Assembly: GCF_030552475.1 (NCBI RefSeq) | Contig: NZ_JAUPED010000001.1 | Coordinates: forward strand, 124,001-188,000 | DNA: 64,000 nucleotides | Reading direction: 5' to 3' | Source of the DNA: Mariniflexile sp. AS56 | GTDB lineage: Bacteria; Bacteroidota; Bacteroidia; Flavobacteriales; Flavobacteriaceae | In this document: one piece after another, positions 23,588 to 32,247 of the stretch | How positions within the stretch are numbered: position 1 is the first letter of the stretch | How the letters are laid out: every line of letters begins with the position of its first letter | Program-made: the position numbers and the translations under genes | The notes under the pieces: model-generated | Database searches by the model: none | Seen by the model: the letters and a program-made list of their open reading frames with translations, nothing else | What the model was told of the DNA's origin: nothing

Positions 23588-25981
23588 ATGAGCAAACGAA
23601 GAATTAAAAAAGTAGCCATTATTGGCTCTGGAATTATGGGTAGCGGTATTGCATGCCACTTCGCAAATATTGGCGTAGACGTGTTATTACTAGACATTGT
23701 TCCTAGAGAATTAACCCCTGCTGAAAAAGCTAAAGGTTTAACACTTGAAGATAAAGCAGTAAGAAACCGATTGGTTAATGATGCTTTAACAGCTTCATTA
23801 AAATCGAAACCATCCCCTATTTACCATTCAAGTTTCGCTAAAAGAATTACTACGGGTAATTTAGATGATGACATCGCTAAAGTAAAAGACGTAGATTGGA
23901 TTATGGAGGTTGTTGTAGAACGCCTAGACATAAAAAAAATAGTCTTTGAAAAATTAGAAAAACACAGAAAACCAGGTACGTTAATTACTTCGAACACTTC
24001 TGGTATTCCAATTCATTTTATGAGTGAAGGACGCTCGGAAGATTTTCAAAAGCATTTCTGCGGGACACACTTTTTTAACCCTGCTCGTTATTTAAAATTA
24101 TTTGAAATCATTCCTGGACCCAAAACCGATGCTTCTGTTTTAGAGTTTTTAAATGGTTATGGTGAACAATTTTTAGGAAAAACATCGGTAGTTGCTAAAG
24201 ACACTCCCGCCTTTATAGGTAACCGAATTGGAATTTTTGGAATTCAAAGTTTATTCCACCAAGTAAAAGCACTAGACTTAACGGTTGAAGAAGTTGATAA
24301 ACTTACAGGACCTGTTATTGGTCGTCCAAAATCTGCCACCTTTAGAACGGTAGATGTTGTTGGGTTAGATACTTTAGTGCATGTTGCTAACGGTATTCAT
24401 GAAAATTGCCCTAACGATGAGGCTCATGAACTTTTTAAACTTCCAGACTTCATCAACACCATGATGGAAAATAAATGGCTAGGAAGCAAAACAGGACAAG
24501 GTTTTTATAAAAAAGAAGGTCGAGACATTTTAGCACTAGACTTAAACACCTTAGAATATAAACCGACCAAGAAAACGAAATTTGCTACACTCGAGCTAAC
24601 AAAAACCATCGATAAAGTTATTGATCGTTTTACAGTGCTCGTTTCTGGAAAAGACAAAGCAGGTGATTTTTATAGAAAAAATTTCGCGGCTATGTTTTCA
24701 TATGTATCACATAGAATTCCAGAAATCACAGATGAATTATATAAAATAGATGATGCCATGAAGGCTGGTTTTGGTTGGGAACATGGTCCTTTCCAAATCT
24801 GGGATGCTGTAGGCGTTGCTAAAGGTATCGACATCATGAAAGCTGAAGGTTTAGAACCAGCAGCTTGGGTAAATGATATGCTTGCTTCAGGTAGCACATC
24901 GTTCTACTCTGTAAAAAATGGCACGACTCATTATTATGATATTCCTAAAAAATCACAAGAAAAAATACCTGGACAAGACGGCTTCATTATTTTAGATAAT
25001 ATTAGAAAATCTAAAGAAGTATTTAAAAACACAGGGGTTGTTGTAGAAGATTTAGGCGATGGCATTCTAAACTGTGAATTCCAATCTAAAATGAATACCA
25101 TTGGTGGCGATGTTTTGGCTGGATTAAATAAAGCGGTAGAAATTGCTGAAAAAGACTTTGCAGGTTTAGTTATTGGAAACCAAGCCGCAAATTTCTCTGT
25201 TGGCGCCAACATAGGCATGATCTTCATGATGGCCGTTGAACAAGAATATGACGAATTAAATGCTGCCATTAAATACTTTCAAGATACGATGATGCGCATG
25301 CGTTATTCATCAATCCCAACAGTATCTGCCCCTCATGGTATGACGCTTGGAGGAGGTTGTGAATTATCAATGCACGTTGATAAAGTGGTGGCTGCAGCCG
25401 AAACATATATTGGTTTAGTTGAATTTGGAGTTGGCGTTATCCCTGGTGGTGGCGGTTCCAAGGAAATGGCTTTACGCGCATCAGATTCCTTTAAGAAAGG
25501 TGATGTGGAATTGAACACCTTACAAGAATACTTCTTAACTATTGGTATGGCCAAAGTGGCAACCTCAGCTTATGAAGCTTTCGATATGGGCATACTTCAA
25601 CCAGGAAAAGATATCATTGTTGTAAACAAAGACCGACAATTAGCTACAGCGAAAGCCCATGCTAAACTAATGGCCGAAACTGGTTATACACAACCCGTAA
25701 AACGAACCGATGTTAAAGTTCTTGGAAAACAAGCCTTAGGTATGTTTTTAGTAGGAACCGATTCTATGGAAGCTTCAAAATTTATAAGCGAACACGACCA
25801 TAAAATAGCAAATAAATTAGCCTATGTTATGGCAGGTGGAGACTTATCTGAACCCACTTTAGTAAGTGAACAATATTTACTAGACCTAGAGCGTGAAGCT
25901 TTTTTAAGTTTATGTACAGAACGTAAAACTTTAGAGCGTATTCAACACATGTTAAAAACAGGAAAACCTTTAAGAAACTAA
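23588..25981 (+). CDS. fadN: 3-hydroxyacyl-CoA dehydrogenase / enoyl-CoA hydratase fusion
   Basis: 797 residues. The dehydrogenase is N-terminal, with the NAD-binding GSGIMGSGIACHFANIG (about residues 12-28), TSNTSGIPI and GTHFFNPARYLKLFEIIPG. The hydratase/isomerase (crotonase) domain is C-terminal (about 480-700), with the oxyanion-hole region MTLGGGCELSMH and FGVGVIPGGGGSKEM. This order is the reverse of E. coli FadB and matches the FadN type of Bacillus subtilis in order and length. It performs the hydration and second oxidation of beta-oxidation. It is followed after 2 bases by the thiolase gene. Confidence 0.93.
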   Translation: MSKRRIKKVAIIGSGIMGSGIACHFANIGVDVLLLDIVPRELTPAEKAKGLTLEDKAVRNRLVNDALTASLKSKPSPIYHSSFAKRITTGNLDDDIAKVKDVDWIMEVVVERLDIKKIVFEKLEKHRKPGTLITSNTSGIPIHFMSEGRSEDFQKHFCGTHFFNPARYLKLFEIIPGPKTDASVLEFLNGYGEQFLGKTSVVAKDTPAFIGNRIGIFGIQSLFHQVKALDLTVEEVDKLTGPVIGRPKSATFRTVDVVGLDTLVHVANGIHENCPNDEAHELFKLPDFINTMMENKWLGSKTGQGFYKKEGRDILALDLNTLEYKPTKKTKFATLELTKTIDKVIDRFTVLVSGKDKAGDFYRKNFAAMFSYVSHRIPEITDELYKIDDAMKAGFGWEHGPFQIWDAVGVAKGIDIMKAEGLEPAAWVNDMLASGSTSFYSVKNGTTHYYDIPKKSQEKIPGQDGFIILDNIRKSKEVFKNTGVVVEDLGDGILNCEFQSKMNTIGGDVLAGLNKAVEIAEKDFAGLVIGNQAANFSVGANIGMIFMMAVEQEYDELNAAIKYFQDTMMRMRYSSIPTVSAPHGMTLGGGCELSMHVDKVVAAAETYIGLVEFGVGVIPGGGGSKEMALRASDSFKKGDVELNTLQEYFLTIGMAKVATSAYEAFDMGILQPGKDIIVVNKDRQLATAKAHAKLMAETGYTQPVKRTDVKVLGKQALGMFLVGTDSMEASKFISEHDHKIANKLAYVMAGGDLSEPTLVSEQYLLDLEREAFLSLCTERKTLERIQHMLKTGKPLRN

Positions 25982-25983
25982 AA

Positions 25984-27174
25984 ATGAAACAAGCATATAT
26001 AGTAAAAGCATACAGAACGGCCGTGGGTAAAGCGCCAAAAGGTGTCTTTCGCTTCAAAAGAGCCGATGAATTGGGTGCTGAAACCATCCAACACATGATG
26101 AAAGAGTTACCAAACCTAGACGTGAAACGCATTGACGACGTTATTGTTGGTAATGCCATGCCGGAAGGTGCACAGGGTTTAAACATGGCACGGTTTATTT
26201 CTTTAATAGGACTAAACAGTGTGGATGTACCAGGAGTTACTGTAAACCGTTTTTGTTCATCAGGAATAGAAACTATAGGTATTGCAACAGCAAAAATTCA
26301 AGCAGGAATGGCCGATTGCATAATTGCAGGTGGCTCAGAAAGCATGAGTTCGGTACCTATGACGGGTTTTAAACCTGAATTGAATTATAATACGGTAAAG
26401 GCAGGTCATGAAGATTATTATTGGGGTATGGGAAACACAGCGGAAGCGGTTGCCAACCAATTTAAAGTATCTCGTGAGGACCAAGACGCGTTTGCTTACA
26501 ACTCACACATGAAGGCCCTTAAGGCGCTTGCTGAAAACAGATTTCAAGACCAAATTGTGCCAATAAATGTAGAGCAAGTTTATATAGATGCTAACGGAAA
26601 AAAAGCAACAAAATCTTATACGGTAACAAAAGATGAAGGTCCTCGTGCAGGAACAAGTATGGAGGCCTTAGCCAAATTAAGACCAGTATTTGCAACTGGC
26701 GGAAGTGTTACAGCAGGTAACTCCTCGCAAATGAGTGATGGTGCTGCTTTTGTAATGATTATGAGTGAAGATATGGTTAAAGAACTAAATCTAGAACCTA
26801 TCGCTCGATTAGTAAGTTATGCAGCTGTTGGTGTTGAACCTCGCATCATGGGTATCGGCCCAGTAAAAGCCATCCCAAAAGCGCTAAAGCAAGCCGGATT
26901 ACAACAAAAAGATTTAGACCTAATAGAATTAAACGAAGCCTTTGCGTCCCAATCATTAGCCGTTTTAAGAGAGTTGAACCTCAACCCAGACATTGTAAAT
27001 GTTAACGGTGGAGCCATCTCCTTAGGACACCCTCTGGGTTGTACAGGGGCGAAACTTTCAGTTCAATTGTTTGACGAAATGCGCAAACGCGACATGAAAG
27101 GTAAATATGGTGCTGTAACTATGTGTGTAGGAACAGGACAAGGCGCTTGTGGCGTTTTTGAATTTTTGAATTAA
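25984..27174 (+). CDS. fadA: Acetyl-CoA acyltransferase (3-ketoacyl-CoA thiolase)
   Basis: 396 residues, normal thiolase length. The acyl-accepting cysteine is in VNRFCSSGIETIG (about residue 90). The C-terminal active-site motifs are NVNGGAISLGHPLGCTGAK (catalytic His, about 346) and CVGTGQGACGVFEF (second Cys, about 380). It cleaves 3-ketoacyl-CoA with CoA to give acetyl-CoA and a shortened acyl-CoA. It lies in the marR-fadN-fadA-fadE operon, 2 bases after fadN and 15 bases before fadE. Degradative function is supported by this context; a biosynthetic acetoacetyl-CoA thiolase is less likely. Confidence 0.94.
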   Translation: MKQAYIVKAYRTAVGKAPKGVFRFKRADELGAETIQHMMKELPNLDVKRIDDVIVGNAMPEGAQGLNMARFISLIGLNSVDVPGVTVNRFCSSGIETIGIATAKIQAGMADCIIAGGSESMSSVPMTGFKPELNYNTVKAGHEDYYWGMGNTAEAVANQFKVSREDQDAFAYNSHMKALKALAENRFQDQIVPINVEQVYIDANGKKATKSYTVTKDEGPRAGTSMEALAKLRPVFATGGSVTAGNSSQMSDGAAFVMIMSEDMVKELNLEPIARLVSYAAVGVEPRIMGIGPVKAIPKALKQAGLQQKDLDLIELNEAFASQSLAVLRELNLNPDIVNVNGGAISLGHPLGCTGAKLSVQLFDEMRKRDMKGKYGAVTMCVGTGQGACGVFEFLN

Positions 27175-27189
27175 ATAACAAACAGAATA

Positions 27190-28992
27190 ATGGAAAAAGA
27201 TATATTACGTGGTGGTCAATTTTTAGTTGTAGAATCAAAGTGTGAAGACATTTTCACCCCAGAAGATTTCTCGGAAGAGCAATCTATGATGAAAGAAGCT
27301 GTTACCGAATTCGTTGACAGAGAAATTTGGCCGAATAAAGCACGCTTTGAAGCCAAAGACTATGCCTTGACGGAGTCTTGCATGCGTAAAGCAGGTGAAA
27401 TGGGATTCTTAGGTGTTTCTGTACCTACTGAATACGGTGGTATGGGCATGGGTTTTGTAGACACCATGTTAGTATGTGATTATATTTCTGGTGCCACAGG
27501 ATCTTTTAGTACCGCTTTTGGTGCGCATACAGGTATTGGTACCATGCCAATTACCTTATACGGAACTGAAGAACAAAAACAAAAATATGTGCCAAAATTG
27601 GCTACTGGCGAATGGTTTGGTTCATATTGTTTAACAGAACCTAGTGCTGGTAGTGATGCCAATTCTGGTAAAACAAAAGCTGTTCTATCATCAGACGGAA
27701 AAACATATAATATTACAGGACAAAAAATGTGGATTTCCAATGCCGGTTTTTGTAGTTTAATGATTGTATTTGCTCGTATTGAAGATGATAAAAACATTAC
27801 TGGTTTTATTGTTGAATACGACCCTAAGAACCCAAATGGAATTACAATGGGTGAAGAAGAGCACAAACTAGGTATTCGCGCCTCTTCAACCAGACAAGTA
27901 TTTTTTAGTGATACGGTAGTTCCTGCAGAAAACATGCTATCTACAAGAGGAAACGGTTTTAAAATAGCCATGAATGCCTTAAACGTAGGTAGAATTAAGT
28001 TGGCAGCAGCTTGTTTAGACGCGCAACGTCGTACTATAACCGAATCTGTTAAATACGCCAATGAGCGCGTTCAGTTTAAAACTCCTATTTCAAGTTTTGG
28101 TGCTATTCGTCAAAAAATAGCTGAAATGGCCACCAACTGTTGGGTTGGAGAAGCTGCTAGTTACCGTGCAGCAAAGAATATTGAAGACCGCATTATTATG
28201 CGTCAAAATAACGGAAAAGACACGCACCAAGAAGCAGAATTAAAAGGTGTTGAAGAATATGCAATTGAATGTTCTATCTTAAAAGTAGCCGTTTCTGAGC
28301 ATACACAGAAATGTACAGATGAAGGTATCCAAATTTTTGGAGGTATGGGATTCTCTGAAGAAACCCCTATTGAATCGGCCTGGAGAGATGCACGTATCGC
28401 TAGAATCTATGAAGGTACCAACGAGATTAACCGTATGTTAAGTATTGGTATGCTTATTAAAAAAGCCATGAAAGGGCATGTCGATTTATTGGGCCCTGCA
28501 ACAGCAGTAGCAAATGAGTTAACAGGTATTCCATCATTCGATACACCAGATTTTTCAGAATTATTTTCAGAAGAAAAAAGCATTATAGCCAATCTTAAAA
28601 AATTATTTTTAATGGTTGCGGGTGCTACACTTCAGAAATATGGTGAAGAAGTTGAAAAGCATCAACAACTTATGCTTGCTGCTTCAGATATTCTAATTCA
28701 AATATATATCGCAGAATCTGCTATCTTACGTGCAGAAAAAATATCTAAAAAAGAAGGAGAAGCGAATGCAAAAGAACACATCGCTATGGCTAAATTAAAT
28801 TTATTCCATGCTATCGATGTTATTGAAACTGCTGGAAAACACTCCATCATTTCATTCTCTACAGGCGACGAACAACGTATGATGCTTATGGGCCTAAAAC
28901 GCTATATAAAGTATGTGAACATGCCTAATATTATCGAATTAAGAAATATTATAGCTTCTAAAGTTATTAAAGAAAATAAGTACTGTTTTTAA
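27190..28992 (+). CDS. fadE: Acyl-CoA dehydrogenase, long (FadE/VLCAD-like) form
   Basis: 600 residues, longer than the common 380-residue dehydrogenases. The extra C-terminal helical part is like that of B. subtilis FadE or mitochondrial VLCAD. FAD and substrate-site landmarks are YGGMGMGFVDT, YCLTEPSAGSDANSG (about 153), KMWISNAGFCSLMIVFA (about 180), QIFGGMGFSEETPIE and YEGTNEINRMLSIGMLI (about 410). The base Glu is expected in the last motif. It makes the first oxidation of beta-oxidation and passes electrons to ETF. It is the final gene of the fad operon, and a 16-bp terminator stem starts 28 bases after the stop. Confidence 0.93.
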   Translation: MEKDILRGGQFLVVESKCEDIFTPEDFSEEQSMMKEAVTEFVDREIWPNKARFEAKDYALTESCMRKAGEMGFLGVSVPTEYGGMGMGFVDTMLVCDYISGATGSFSTAFGAHTGIGTMPITLYGTEEQKQKYVPKLATGEWFGSYCLTEPSAGSDANSGKTKAVLSSDGKTYNITGQKMWISNAGFCSLMIVFARIEDDKNITGFIVEYDPKNPNGITMGEEEHKLGIRASSTRQVFFSDTVVPAENMLSTRGNGFKIAMNALNVGRIKLAAACLDAQRRTITESVKYANERVQFKTPISSFGAIRQKIAEMATNCWVGEAASYRAAKNIEDRIIMRQNNGKDTHQEAELKGVEEYAIECSILKVAVSEHTQKCTDEGIQIFGGMGFSEETPIESAWRDARIARIYEGTNEINRMLSIGMLIKKAMKGHVDLLGPATAVANELTGIPSFDTPDFSELFSEEKSIIANLKKLFLMVAGATLQKYGEEVEKHQQLMLAASDILIQIYIAESAILRAEKISKKEGEANAKEHIAMAKLNLFHAIDVIETAGKHSIISFSTGDEQRMMLMGLKRYIKYVNMPNIIELRNIIASKVIKENKYCF

Positions 28993-29019
28993 ACAGAAAG
29001 TGTGACTAACTCAATTCTT

Positions 29020-29060
29020 AAAAGCGTTTCAAAATATAATTTTGAAACGCTTTTTAAATT
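29020..29060 (+). terminator. Intrinsic terminator of the fad operon
   Basis: A 16-bp perfect stem (29020-29035 with 29039-29054, containing AAAGCGTTTCAAAA) with a three-base loop and a run of T. It lies inside the longest possible frame of the next gene and so rules out that gene's GTG at 29002. Confidence 0.88.
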
Positions 29061-29085
29061 TAAGTATTTTAGTAAAAAATTACTA

Positions 29086-29556
29086 ATGACCAAAATAAGC
29101 TTAATTGTACTATTTTTCATAACCATCTCAACATGTGCTCAACAAGAACTAGTACTTGAGCCCACGGTAAAAAATATTGCTTGGATTTCTGGAAATTGGA
29201 AAGGTGAAGCATTTGGAGGGCTAACCGAAGAAAATTGGAGTGCTCCATCTGGCGACTCGATGATGGCTACTTTCAAATTAATAGTTAACGACAAAGTCGC
29301 TTTTTATGAAATTGAAATAATTAGGGAAGTAAACAAAACATTAATACTTCAACTAAAGCATTTTAATAACGACTTAAAGGGTTGGGAAACCAAAGATGAA
29401 ACAATCGATTTTCCTCTTAAAGAAATAACAGCGAATAAAGTCGTTTTTGAAGGCATGATTTTTGAAAAAATCAATACCAATGAAATGAATATTTATGTAG
29501 ACATCCAAAACGAAACGGGCACTACTGAAACTATAAAATTCAATTACAAAAAATAA
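29086..29556 (+). CDS. Exported DUF6265-type protein
   Basis: 156 residues from the ATG at 29086. A frame open from a GTG at 29002 would run through the operon terminator, and only the shorter start gives a proper signal peptide (MTKISLIVLFFITISTCAQ). The mature protein is a small beta-rich domain with IAWISGNWKGEAFGGLTEENW and a middle SMMATFKLIVNDKVAFYEI, the pattern of the DUF6265 family (lipocalin-like). Function is unknown; the fold suggests binding of a small hydrophobic ligand. It is followed 4 bases later by the M28 peptidase gene, and the two are probably co-transcribed. Confidence 0.75.
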   Translation: MTKISLIVLFFITISTCAQQELVLEPTVKNIAWISGNWKGEAFGGLTEENWSAPSGDSMMATFKLIVNDKVAFYEIEIIREVNKTLILQLKHFNNDLKGWETKDETIDFPLKEITANKVVFEGMIFEKINTNEMNIYVDIQNETGTTETIKFNYKK

Positions 29557-29560
29557 AAAC

Positions 29561-30892
29561 ATGAAGCTTCAAAAACTGATAATTATATCTTTACTTTCCA
29601 TAATTTCAAACGCTCAAACACCTCAAGATTTCTATAACATTATAGATGCTGTTTCAGAAAATCAGATTGAAAAAAATATTCAAACACTTGTTAATTTTGG
29701 AACACGTAATACCTTTAGTGACACGCTTTCTAACAGCAGAGGTATTGGCGCTGCAAGACGTTGGATAAAATCTGAATTTGAAACCATCTCCAATGACTGT
29801 AACAATTGTTTAAATGTATTTTATCAGAAGGACCTCGTTACTAAAAAAGGCAATAACAGGGTGCCACACGATGCTTGGGTTGTAAATGTACTGGCTGTTC
29901 AAAAAGGCACAAAACACCCAAACAACTACATCATAATGAGTGGTGACATTGATTCACGCGGTAGCGATACAATGGATTTCACCACAGACGCCCCAGGAGC
30001 CAATGATAATGCCTCCGGTATGGCTGGAACCATTGAAGCTGCTAGAGTTTTATCGCACTATCAATTTGAAAATAGCATAATTTATGTAGGACTGTCTGGT
30101 GAAGAACAAGGTTTATTTGGTGGCGCTGGACTTGCTGCCTATGCTAAAAAGCAAGGTTGGAATATTATTGGTGTTTTTAATAATGACATGATTGGTAATA
30201 TTCAAGGTGTTGATGGTGTTATTGATAATAGAACCTTTAGAATTTTTTCTGAACCAGTCGCTGCAAATGAAAGCGAAAGAGAACGAACATTAAGACGCTT
30301 TTATGGTGGTGAAGTAGATGGTATTTCAAGACAATTAGCTCGTTATATCCATAAAAACACACATACTTTCATGCCAGAGATGAACCCAATGATGGTTTAC
30401 AGACTGGATAGATTTGGCAGAGGTGGTCACCATCGCCCCTTTAATGATTTAGGTTTTGCAGGCATCAGAATTATGGAAGCTCACGAAAATTACACGCAAC
30501 AACATCAAGATATTCGCGAAGAAAACGGCATTGCATACGGCGATGTCATAGAACATGTTAATTTTAATTACACAAAAAAACTAACAGCCGTTAATGCCAT
30601 TAATTTAGCGAGTTTAGCTTGGGCGCCTGCGGCTCCTAAAACGGTTGTGATTGGCGGTATTGTTGAAGCAAATGCCAAGTTCAAATGGGATAAAGTAGAA
30701 GGCGCTAAAGGTTACAAAATTTATTGGAGAGATACCACGTCACCCACCTGGGACCATAGCCGCTACGTTGGCAACGTCGATGCATTCACACTAGAGGGAA
30801 TCGTTATTGATAATTACTTTTTTGGTATCGCTTCCGTTGGAGAAAATGGTATTGAAAGCGTTATAACCTTCCCAAATAACATTATTAAATAA
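29561..30892 (+). CDS. Exported M28-family metallopeptidase with C-terminal Fn3-like domain
   Basis: 443 residues with a signal peptide (MKLQKLIIISLLSIISNAQ). The M28 zinc site is recognisable: GDIDSRGSD (about residue 128), PGANDNASG with the bridging Asp (about 147), LSGEEQGLFGG with the Glu pair (about 183), NNDMIGN (about 206) and HENY near residue 306. The first ligand, usually His in a GHxDS motif, is Asp here. The last 90 residues (KFKWDKVEGAKGYKIYWRD) look like a fibronectin type III domain. It probably acts as an exported aminopeptidase in nutrient-peptide use. It ends at a long bidirectional terminator. Confidence 0.87.
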   Translation: MKLQKLIIISLLSIISNAQTPQDFYNIIDAVSENQIEKNIQTLVNFGTRNTFSDTLSNSRGIGAARRWIKSEFETISNDCNNCLNVFYQKDLVTKKGNNRVPHDAWVVNVLAVQKGTKHPNNYIIMSGDIDSRGSDTMDFTTDAPGANDNASGMAGTIEAARVLSHYQFENSIIYVGLSGEEQGLFGGAGLAAYAKKQGWNIIGVFNNDMIGNIQGVDGVIDNRTFRIFSEPVAANESERERTLRRFYGGEVDGISRQLARYIHKNTHTFMPEMNPMMVYRLDRFGRGGHHRPFNDLGFAGIRIMEAHENYTQQHQDIREENGIAYGDVIEHVNFNYTKKLTAVNAINLASLAWAPAAPKTVVIGGIVEANAKFKWDKVEGAKGYKIYWRDTTSPTWDHSRYVGNVDAFTLEGIVIDNYFFGIASVGENGIESVITFPNNIIK

Positions 30893-30928
30893 TAAGAAAA
30901 CGACTTGATGTCAAGTCGTTTTCTTATT
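30891..30928. terminator. Bidirectional terminator between convergent peptidase genes
   Basis: An 18-bp perfect stem (30891-30908 with 30911-30928, with AAAACGACTTGA in the arm). A/T-rich flanks give T runs on both strands. The left arm overlaps the M28 stop codon. Confidence 0.88.
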
Positions 30929-30945
30929 ATTTACATTCTAAATAT

Positions 30946-31938
30946 TTAATTATTACTCCAAGAAGCCCAATTACTGCAATGTCCAGCATTATCTGTTTTC
31001 CCTATAGTAGTTTGCACACCACTATAGGTTGCATTCATGACTGCTCTAGGCGAAAAATGTAATTTTGAATTTCCTGAAGACCTGAAAGCTTTACCAAAAT
31101 GCCCCTGACTTAAGCCATGCCCTGCTTCATGTAATGCAATTGTTTCAACATCAAAAGTTCCTCCATCATTCCATGCAAAATTATCGTTATAATATATTTC
31201 TCTAAAAGCTACATCTGCTTTTCCATTATTATCTAAATCTACAGGAGCACCTAATTCATCTGTAAACGTAATTGTAAATGTTACACCTAAAATAAAACTA
31301 GAACCACCTGGTGCAACAAGATCAAAGGCGCTTGCGGGCAACCAACCACCATGCATCACATCGGCAACATAATCTTCACTACCCCCAAAATTTTGTCCAA
31401 GAATTTCACCTACTATAAGTGCTATCAATCCTGTATTTCTACCATCATAAGGCCTTTCAAACATCCCTAAATTAGAACAATTAACCATGTCCCATGTATT
31501 CATGGCGCGGTCTATGGCATTATTACTTAGCGACACATCCAAATCTAAAGAAGGTCTATTATCATCTACATAATAAGAAATGGCATCTGTACCATCTAAG
31601 GCTAAACCAGGAACGAAATCGGCGCCAAGTTGCTTGTTCCCTCGATCGTTAAAATAAACGACGTTCCCCATCTCATTTGAGGTTCCTGCTGTTATATATT
31701 CTGCCATATACAAGGCTACATTATAACTTTTAGCGGCATTATTTGCCTTTTCTGATTTTGACAATCCTTGTGTTTTATTCTTAATTTCAATAGTCCTCAT
31801 GGTATTTCCAATATCCATATAAAGAGGTTGTTCAGGGGTTATTTCAATTTGAGAATCACTACCTACAGTAGATGTGTTTTCACATGCAAAACATAAAGCA
31901 ATGATAGAAGCTAGTACAAATGGTTTTGTTAATTTCAT
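30946..31938 (-). CDS. Metzincin-like zinc metalloprotease lipoprotein
   Basis: 330 residues with lipobox CFAC (Cys about residue 19). The zinc motif is HEAGHGLSQGH (about residues 273-283): three His ligands and the catalytic Glu are in the metzincin spacing, but the usual Gly at position 8 is Ser. A Met-turn candidate, AVMNATYSG, lies about 30 residues further on, which supports a metzincin fold. The precursor region (about 30-120) is polar and could be a prodomain. It is likely a surface-anchored protease. Family placement beyond metzincin (M10-like or M57-like) is not certain. It is divergent from the M1 peptidase gene. Confidence 0.82.
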   Translation of the reverse strand: MKLTKPFVLASIIALCFACENTSTVGSDSQIEITPEQPLYMDIGNTMRTIEIKNKTQGLSKSEKANNAAKSYNVALYMAEYITAGTSNEMGNVVYFNDRGNKQLGADFVPGLALDGTDAISYYVDDNRPSLDLDVSLSNNAIDRAMNTWDMVNCSNLGMFERPYDGRNTGLIALIVGEILGQNFGGSEDYVADVMHGGWLPASAFDLVAPGGSSFILGVTFTITFTDELGAPVDLDNNGKADVAFREIYYNDNFAWNDGGTFDVETIALHEAGHGLSQGHFGKAFRSSGNSKLHFSPRAVMNATYSGVQTTIGKTDNAGHCSNWASWSNN

Positions 31939-32223
31939 AATTCTAAATATTTAAATGGATTAAAATGATTAATTTCTAATATCTAAAAAACTTAGGGAAT
32001 ATTCTACTTAATAGGTCACATCAGCATTTTTAAAAATGTAATACAAAACACAATTACATAGTAGTATTAAATATACGAATTAAATTAATACCTATGCATA
32101 ATAAAGAACTAAAGGCAAATCCTTTTTATAGATAAAAGTTAATAAACAATAATTCTTTAAAAACGGTCTAACTCCATATCAAAATATTAAGCAAACATTA
32201 ACTGTTTTGATACTCACTTTTCT
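31939..32223. other. Divergent intergenic region
   Basis: About 285 bases between divergent peptidase genes. It is very AT-rich with no open frame of note. It must hold both promoters; only the plus-strand -7 element at 32224 is clear. A short sequence at 32095-32105 (TGCATAATAAA) matches half of the MarR palindrome, probably by chance. Confidence 0.5.
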
Positions 32224-32231
32224 TAATTTTG
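32224..32231 (+). promoter_or_regulatory. -7 promoter element of the M1 peptidase gene
   Basis: TAATTTTG matches TAnnTTTG; it ends 16 bases before the ATG. A TTTG at 32206-32209 is only 14 bases upstream of it, shorter than usual for a -33 element. Confidence 0.5.
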
Positions 32232-32247
32232 ATTAAAACATCCACGA

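Noticed and set aside
25827-26186. Minus-strand frame across the fadN-fadA junction
   Set aside because: It overlaps the ends of two strongly supported genes and resembles no protein.
27480-28061. A 193-codon minus-strand frame inside fadE
   Set aside because: Antisense to conserved fadE motifs, no signature or plausible start context.
32095-32105. TGCATAATAAA, an 11-base match to one half of the MarR palindrome
   Set aside because: Only one half-site, AT-rich, and between peptidase genes with no link to lipid metabolism; chance is sufficient.
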